A program made the translations under genes and the position numbers. Shown here one piece after another: positions 5,706-9,581 of a stretch of DNA of 9,581 bases. How positions within the stretch are numbered: the stretch's first letter is position 1; each line of letters opens with the position of its first letter. The notes beneath the pieces were generated by a model. It ran no database searches. It saw nothing but the letters and a program-made list of their open reading frames with translations, and had not been told where the DNA came from. Origin of the DNA: UBA4207 sp964352405 (GTDB lineage: Bacteria > Bdellovibrionota > Bacteriovoracia > Bacteriovoracales > Bacteriovoracaceae); assembly GCA_964352405.1 (NCBI GenBank), contig CAYGRY010000088.1:1-9581 (forward strand), read 5' to 3'.

Positions 5706-6812
5706 TCACTTTAAAAAATACGGGCTAAACTTGTCCCATAATAAAGGAACGACCTCGATCGCAATTAATATAATAATGATTGCTTCCATCAATTGATTTC
5801 TTTTCTCATTTGTTTCGGCTTGGAAAAGACTTGAGACATCAGCAAGGTTTTTAAGTTTTTGGTCAACTGAAGCTTGCCAGTCTTTGACTCTAAAGCGTTC
5901 ACTGGCAGCTCTAAAGATCTTGGCATAGTAAAAATCCCCAATCACTTTGAGGGTATTTTCTATTTTCTCAATCACCTCACTTATTTCAATATAAATCAAC
6001 GCAGCGTCGTGTGCATGATGTGAATAGCTATTAGAAAAAATAGAAGGTTTACTTCCTTGAATGGATTTATAAAGATTGCCTAGTTTTTTATCAAGCATTT
6101 CGTCGTAGTAGCGCATTTCTAAAACCTGGCAAAGTGCAAATTCAGCAACATCGGCCATGTCTTGAGCATCAGCAGCTGTAGCGCATATATAAGCGGCGTT
6201 CCAATCAATAACAACATAATCGTCTTTTGAATATTGAAAGAAGTTTGCTCTAATAGCGTCTTTCATTTGATTCGATAATTGGACTTCTGTTTCAGTTAAA
6301 AGAAGCTGAAAGAAATGGTCCGATTCTAAAAGTTCTTGAGGTGTTTGCGCGCCCTTAGGGTCTCGCATGTAGATGATATAATCTTCAAATTGATTCCAGA
6401 TACCAGGTTGCTTAATCGCTGCAGACATATCAGCAATCACTTGCTGAGCTTTTTCAACAGCAATAATGCTAATTTCATCTTCATTTTCAAGATAGTTTGC
6501 AAGTGCTTTGATTTGATCAATAGGCGTTTCTTCTTCAATACTTATTTTAAAAGTTAATGAAAAAGCACCAAAGACCCAAAGTTTTCCAAGTGTCTGGATA
6601 CTTAATACTTTACCAAGATGTTCGTGCTCCCAATCACCTAGTGAAATAGATAGGGGAGCTTCGTCGATAATAATATTTCTAGAACTTCTTCGAAGTTTAA
6701 ATTGCTCGGCAAGTCCATTGGCAGACAAAAGAGAAGCGGCTTTAGCCAAGTCGATTTCTGCACCTATATCGAAGATACGTTGGAGAAGAATATGTCCTTT
6801 AAATGTATTCAT
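5706..6812 (-). CDS. RMD1/YagE (DUF155) family tail-anchored membrane protein, 368 aa
   Basis: This is a member of the DUF155/RMD1 family (COG1723), conserved from bacteria to mitochondria. The diagnostic region is residues about 198-245, where DYVVIDWNAAYIC is followed by DVAEFALCQVLEMRYYDEMLD, the family's 'EfA..qLLElR.yD..LD' signature. The core runs from about 75 to 330. A single hydrophobic segment (about 343-358, AIIIILIAIEVVPLLW) near the C-terminus would anchor the protein with most of it in the cytoplasm, as expected for the family. There is no signal peptide. In eukaryotes, RMD1 relatives sit in the mitochondrial inner membrane, and human RMND1 supports mitochondrial translation. 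The bacterial function is unknown. The gene is first in a pair with rlmN (3-nt gap). It has no clear ribosome binding site, and a weak possible -10 lies very close to the ATG. Confidence 0.9.
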   Translation of the reverse strand: MNTFKGHILLQRIFDIGAEIDLAKAASLLSANGLAEQFKLRRSSRNIIIDEAPLSISLGDWEHEHLGKVLSIQTLGKLWVFGAFSLTFKISIEEETPIDQIKALANYLENEDEISIIAVEKAQQVIADMSAAIKQPGIWNQFEDYIIYMRDPKGAQTPQELLESDHFFQLLLTETEVQLSNQMKDAIRANFFQYSKDDYVVIDWNAAYICATAADAQDMADVAEFALCQVLEMRYYDEMLDKKLGNLYKSIQGSKPSIFSNSYSHHAHDAALIYIEISEVIEKIENTLKVIGDFYYAKIFRAASERFRVKDWQASVDQKLKNLADVSSLFQAETNEKRNQLMEAIIIILIAIEVVPLLWDKFSPYFLK

Positions 6813-6887
6813 AGACTTATCTTATCCAGTTTTCAGCTATTTGGCACTAAAAGTTCAGCTTTTCGATAAAATACCGATAAATAGTTG
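6813..6887. promoter_or_regulatory. Divergent promoter region with paired direct repeats
   Basis: This 75-bp spacer separates two divergent genes and must drive both. For the plus strand, TTGGCA (6841-6846) and GATAAA (6865-6870) make a fair sigma-70 match with an 18-bp spacer. For the minus strand, GTGCCA and TAAGAT with a 17-bp spacer place transcription almost at the ATG of the RMD1 gene. Two short direct repeats are present: TTCAGCT at 6832 and 6854 (22 bp apart), and CGATAAA at 6864 and 6875 (11 bp apart). Both spacings are near whole helical turns, so they could be regulator half-sites. No purine-rich ribosome site precedes either start codon. Confidence 0.4.
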
Positions 6888-8258
6888 ATGATTAGAAACC
6901 TAATAAAAATAACGACCTGCCTAACATTAATAAGCTATTTAATGAGCTCGGCCATTAGTGCAGATAACAGCGATATTTATGTACTGGAAAAATCAATAGA
7001 CGTTCTTACTGTTGCTAAGAACTTTCGTTCGGACAAGGTTGTACCTGCTTCAAGAAATGGCAACTTAACCGTTATTCGAAGAGTCGAAAATCAAGATCCT
7101 AGATGGTGGCCTCAAGGGGTTGCGATTCAAGTCCTAACAGTTAATGGAAGGGAAGAGCGTCCTGTCAAAACTGTTTACGTGGCAAAAAAATGGTTTAACC
7201 GTGGTGCAAGTGAAGGGGATGTAGCAAGACTCGTTAATCCTCAAGATATCCAAAATCAAGTTATTTCGTCTTTGACACCTGTAGTACCTGAATGCCAAGT
7301 TGAAGTGACTGAAACAATCATTCCTCAGCTACCTAGTGAACCGAATCGTCCTAGCAATAGAGATTCTTATACTACACTTGCCAGTCTTGTTACACGTACA
7401 TCAAGTCAGAGAAGCTGCGCTAACGCTCTTAGAAATTGGTATCGTGATAACTCTATGTGGAAAGATATAAGCCGAAAGGATCGAGCAAAGATTATTGTTA
7501 ATAAGGCACAAGTCATTTCAAATAAAATCCGACTTGATGGACTTGTAGATTCATGTGCTAGAGCTTCTGGTAAAGATGAGAGGCAAGTGAGATCCTTTAT
7601 GGAGCAAAATCTCAGTGCAAATCAAATCTCCCTGATTAACTATTCAAACTATGAAGCCAATTGCCGTACTTTTTTAAATCAAAATGGTGGTGGAAATTTA
7701 GATCAAGCATTTTTTAGAAAGAGAGTGAGTGATCCAAAAAGTATTCATCCTCAATTTGATGCAAGTTTAGCTGTTTGTATTATTAAAAGAGAAACTTCAT
7801 CAACAAATTTTGATCCTCACAGTATGAATTATTCATTTTGTCAGGTTCGTGGTCGCCAAGGGCGTCCAAGATCTACTGCTCATGGTCTAGGTCAATTTAC
7901 TCGTACTACTTTCTTAAGTCTTAGAGATTCTGGTCAGCTTCCGTTGACATCTGTTCCAGCAAGCGCAAACAGGTCGCAAAATACAACAATTTTTAAAGAG
8001 ATGAGTACTGATCCAGACATGCAAGTTGAATCAATATTCTATTATATAAATTATCTTTTAAAGGCACCGTCATCAGCACGTATTCGTCGTATGCATGATC
8101 AAGTTTACAACGATAGAATGGAAGACTGGGAAAAAGCGGTTATTTCATACGATCAAGATCGTGCTTCGGCCTATATCCAAGGTGTGCACTCCTGTAGACG
8201 TTGTTATCAGGCTGCAGGGAATGATGTTGAAGCACAGGCTAAATGTCTAACTGAATAA
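6888..8258 (+). CDS. Exported lysozyme/lytic-transglycosylase-like protein, 456 aa
   Basis: This is a predicted secreted peptidoglycan-cleaving enzyme. The start is the ATG at 6888, which gives a signal peptide (residues 1-25, cleavage after SAISA); a TTG three bases earlier is unlikely. The C-terminal part (about 285-435) shows the SLT/lysozyme-fold pattern: Cys297, then IIKRETS with candidate catalytic Glu302, FDPHSMN, then HGLGQFT (332-338), and late in the domain ISYDQDRASAYIQGV, matching the usual 'YN...Y...V' element with Asp in place of Asn. The N-terminal 26-105 is beta-rich and may be SH3-like, but I do not recognise it. The middle (155-285) is helical. Nine Cys remain in the mature protein, including CRRC at 436-439 near the end, so disulfides in the periplasm or outside are likely. 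There is no ribosome site before the ATG. A small exported protein follows 1 nt downstream. Confidence 0.75.
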   Translation: MIRNLIKITTCLTLISYLMSSAISADNSDIYVLEKSIDVLTVAKNFRSDKVVPASRNGNLTVIRRVENQDPRWWPQGVAIQVLTVNGREERPVKTVYVAKKWFNRGASEGDVARLVNPQDIQNQVISSLTPVVPECQVEVTETIIPQLPSEPNRPSNRDSYTTLASLVTRTSSQRSCANALRNWYRDNSMWKDISRKDRAKIIVNKAQVISNKIRLDGLVDSCARASGKDERQVRSFMEQNLSANQISLINYSNYEANCRTFLNQNGGGNLDQAFFRKRVSDPKSIHPQFDASLAVCIIKRETSSTNFDPHSMNYSFCQVRGRQGRPRSTAHGLGQFTRTTFLSLRDSGQLPLTSVPASANRSQNTTIFKEMSTDPDMQVESIFYYINYLLKAPSSARIRRMHDQVYNDRMEDWEKAVISYDQDRASAYIQGVHSCRRCYQAAGNDVEAQAKCLTE

Positions 8259-8259
8259 A

Positions 8260-8721
8260 ATGATGAAAAACTTAATATACCTTTTACTATTTATCTTAAA
8301 TGTCGCTTCGGCTGAAGACTTTAGAGTCGGAAGTGTCGATGAAAGCGTATTAATTGAAACATCTCAAAAGGATTTTTTAACAACTGTAAAAGTCGTTAAG
8401 AACAAAAAGAATCTTTTAAGCTATCAAGCGGATCTTGTGACACAAAAACTTTTAAAGTCTGGTTTAGTAAAGTTTAAAAATAAAGATCAGCCTTTTTTAG
8501 TAACCGTGTGGACGGGGGGAGCTCATGGTCAAGAACTTATAGTTTTTGATCTGGCTAAGTATAATAAAAGTGATAAAGAAGCTGCCATTGCTTATGTCTA
8601 TGGCTCCGCTTGGACAATAGATATGGATATTAATCAAGAGCGTATCGTCATTAAAGGTAACAAAGAAGTTGATGAGAAAACTAATCTTCCAGTTAAAGAA
8701 GAGTTGACCTTTAAGCCTTAA
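8260..8721 (+). CDS. Small exported protein of unknown function, 153 aa
   Basis: I do not recognise this family. Residues 1-18 are a clear Sec signal peptide (Met-Met-Lys-Asn, a Leu/Ile core, then VASA), giving a mature periplasmic or secreted protein of about 135 residues with no Cys and no lipobox. The mature part alternates short predicted strands (FRVGSV, SVLIET, FLVTVWTGGAHG, ELIVFDL, ERIVIKG), suggesting a compact beta-rich domain. ATG codons at 8260 and 8263 are both possible starts. The first lies 1 nt after the stop of the lysozyme-like gene and neither has a visible ribosome site, so translation is probably coupled. Its place makes it a candidate partner, chaperone or inhibitor of the upstream enzyme, but nothing in the sequence itself proves this. 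Confidence 0.75.
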   Translation: MMKNLIYLLLFILNVASAEDFRVGSVDESVLIETSQKDFLTTVKVVKNKKNLLSYQADLVTQKLLKSGLVKFKNKDQPFLVTVWTGGAHGQELIVFDLAKYNKSDKEAAIAYVYGSAWTIDMDINQERIVIKGNKEVDEKTNLPVKEELTFKP

Positions 8722-8739
8722 ATTTGCATTCTTAATTTC

Positions 8740-9420
8740 ATGAAAATATTCAATCAACTTCCTAAATCATGGTCTAGTGAACTCCAGGATTTTCTTAAGT
8801 CTAAGAGACGAGATGAACTAGAACTTTTCCTAAGTAAAGAATATAAAAATAAAACTATTTACCCATTACAAACAGATGTTTTTAAAGCCTTAGAATACTG
8901 CTCTCCAAATAACGTTAAAGTTGTTATCCTGGGACAAGATCCTTATCACGGAGAAGGTCAGGCTCACGGACTTAGTTTCTCTGTTCAAGAGGGAGTTAAA
9001 ATTCCACCATCTTTAAAAAATATTTATAAAGAACTCGAATCTGATTTAGCTCTACAAATTCCAAAAGATGGTGATCTTTCTTCTTGGGCTTCACAAGGAG
9101 TTCTACTTTTAAATAATGTCTTAACTGTTGAAAAATCTAAAACTGGTTCTCATCAGAAAAAAGGGTGGGAAGAGTTTACGGCGGAAATTATTAAAAAGTT
9201 GAATCTAAAGAAAAATATTGTCTTCTTACTTTGGGGCAGTCCTGCTCAAAAGAAAGCCAGTCAAGTCTGCGAAGAAAAACATTTTGTTCTAAAGTCTGTG
9301 CATCCTTCACCTTTATCAAGTTATCGTGGTTTTTTTGGATGTCAGCATTTTTCAAAGACGAATGAATACTTGATTCAACATGATATTGAGCCAATAAATT
9401 GGAACTCAATTAATCGTTGA
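8740..9420 (+). CDS. ung: Uracil-DNA glycosylase, family 1, 226 aa
   Basis: Ung removes uracil from DNA arising from cytosine deamination or dUMP misincorporation, starting base-excision repair. The family-1 signatures are complete. GQDPYHG (65-71) carries the water-activating Asp67. LLLNNVLTV (122-130) contains the uracil-recognising Asn125. LLWGSPA is at 163-169, and HPSPLSSYRGFFGC (188-201) has the catalytic His188 and the leucine-intercalation loop. Length matches the usual 220-230 residues. The gene follows the small exported protein by 18 nt, with no promoter or terminator evident, so it may be read from the same transcript. No Shine-Dalgarno sequence precedes the ATG. Its last 11 bases overlap the end of a convergent small gene on the other strand. 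Confidence 0.97.
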   Translation: MKIFNQLPKSWSSELQDFLKSKRRDELELFLSKEYKNKTIYPLQTDVFKALEYCSPNNVKVVILGQDPYHGEGQAHGLSFSVQEGVKIPPSLKNIYKELESDLALQIPKDGDLSSWASQGVLLLNNVLTVEKSKTGSHQKKGWEEFTAEIIKKLNLKKNIVFLLWGSPAQKKASQVCEEKHFVLKSVHPSPLSSYRGFFGCQHFSKTNEYLIQHDIEPINWNSINR

Positions 9421-9544
9421 GTAATTGCCAGCTGTAGTTTGTTCTTTCTTCTAAAAGTGAAGGCATTTTTTCACTATTAAAAGTTTGAACAATTTTCCAA
9501 CCTAGTGACGTTAAGAGCTGAAGAGTTTTAAATATTAATTTCAT
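9410..9544 (-). CDS. Small protein, 44 aa, convergent with ung
   Basis: This short reading frame is not explained by any neighbour. It runs from the ATG at 9544 to a TAA at 9410-9412 and is preceded by AGAGGA, 4 nt upstream, a good ribosome site in a window where many genes have none. The protein starts MKLIFKTLQLLTSLGWKIVQ, an amphipathic, mildly basic stretch, and then turns polar and partly acidic. It has no strong membrane segment and no Cys. Its stop codon overlaps the ung 3' end by 11 nt in convergent orientation. The codons look like those of the neighbouring genes. Function unknown. It could be a real small gene at the end of a minus-strand operon entering from the right, or a chance frame. 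Confidence 0.5.
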   Translation of the reverse strand: MKLIFKTLQLLTSLGWKIVQTFNSEKMPSLLEERTNYSWQLLND

Positions 9545-9559
9545 TGTTTCCTCTTGCAC

Positions 9560-9580
9560 TTATAATCGTCCTTTAGGTCT
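9560..9580 (-). other. Possible 3' end of a minus-strand gene entering from the right
   Basis: On the minus strand, six open codons (Arg-Pro-Lys-Gly-Arg-Leu) run into TAA at 9560-9562, 15 nt before the ATG of the 44-residue gene. A basic Arg-Pro-Lys ending is plausible for a real C-terminus, and tight operon spacing fits. Six codons are too few to be sure. The same bases, GATTATAAG, could instead be a -10 element for the small gene. Confidence 0.25.
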
Positions 9581-9581
9581 A

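Noticed and set aside
6336..6557. Open frame of 73 codons on the plus strand
   Set aside because: It is antisense to the RMD1-family gene, with no ribosome site or known motif.
6885..6890. TTG at 6885 as start of the lysozyme-like gene
   Set aside because: The ATG three bases downstream gives the same signal peptide and is the better codon. Neither has a ribosome site to argue for TTG.
8497..8757. Open frame of 86 codons on the minus strand
   Set aside because: It starts with TTG and is antisense to the small exported protein, which has a clear signal peptide. No support.
9191..9409. Open frame of 72 codons on the minus strand just after the 44-codon gene
   Set aside because: It begins at a TTG, is fully antisense to the conserved end of ung and has no ribosome site.

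Overview
The window looks like chromosomal DNA from an AT-rich Gram-negative bacterium with a predator-type or otherwise complex envelope. My best guess is the Bdellovibrionota (Bacteriovorax/Halobacteriovorax-like). This guess rests on several features together: a Thr-Pro-rich lipoprotein, an OmpA-type outer-membrane protein, many exported proteins, an RMD1/DUF155 protein and AT-rich codon use. It is inference, not a database match. I see no mobile element, integrase, CRISPR array or phage gene, and every large gene is intact.

Left part (1-4539), all protein genes on the minus strand. The window opens with the 3' two-thirds of a tRNA-Arg(CCG) gene on the plus strand. Three bases later comes the stop codon of a convergent patatin-like phospholipase gene. 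Upstream of patatin, in transcription order, are a Thr-Pro-linker lipoprotein, a beta-barrel/OmpA-C outer-membrane protein (8-nt overlap with the lipoprotein gene) and then patatin (15-nt gap). Together they look like an envelope operon. Upstream of that, past an 8-bp hairpin, lie a cytoplasmic GAF histidine kinase and a small acidic protein of unknown function, 8 nt apart. They share a 137-bp leader holding three short inverted repeats.

Middle (4677-6812), minus strand. An RMD1/YagE (DUF155) tail-anchored membrane protein is followed 3 nt later by rlmN, the radical-SAM methyltransferase of 23S rRNA and tRNA. The pairing is notable because the eukaryotic DUF155 proteins act in mitochondrial translation.

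Right part (6888-9581). A 75-bp divergent region carries paired short direct repeats. From it runs a plus-strand string: an exported lysozyme/lytic-transglycosylase-like protein, a small exported protein 1 nt downstream, and ung (uracil-DNA glycosylase) 18 nt further on. The 3' end of ung overlaps the end of a convergent 44-codon minus-strand gene that has a good ribosome binding site. A second minus-strand gene may end at about 9560.

I did not find a clearly new multi-gene system. The points most worth a second look are the RMD1-rlmN pairing, the uncharacterised lysozyme-fold protein with its small exported partner, the OmpA-C domain that has lost its diaminopimelate-contacting Asp, the codon-scrambled Thr-Pro linker and the structured leader of the kinase operon.
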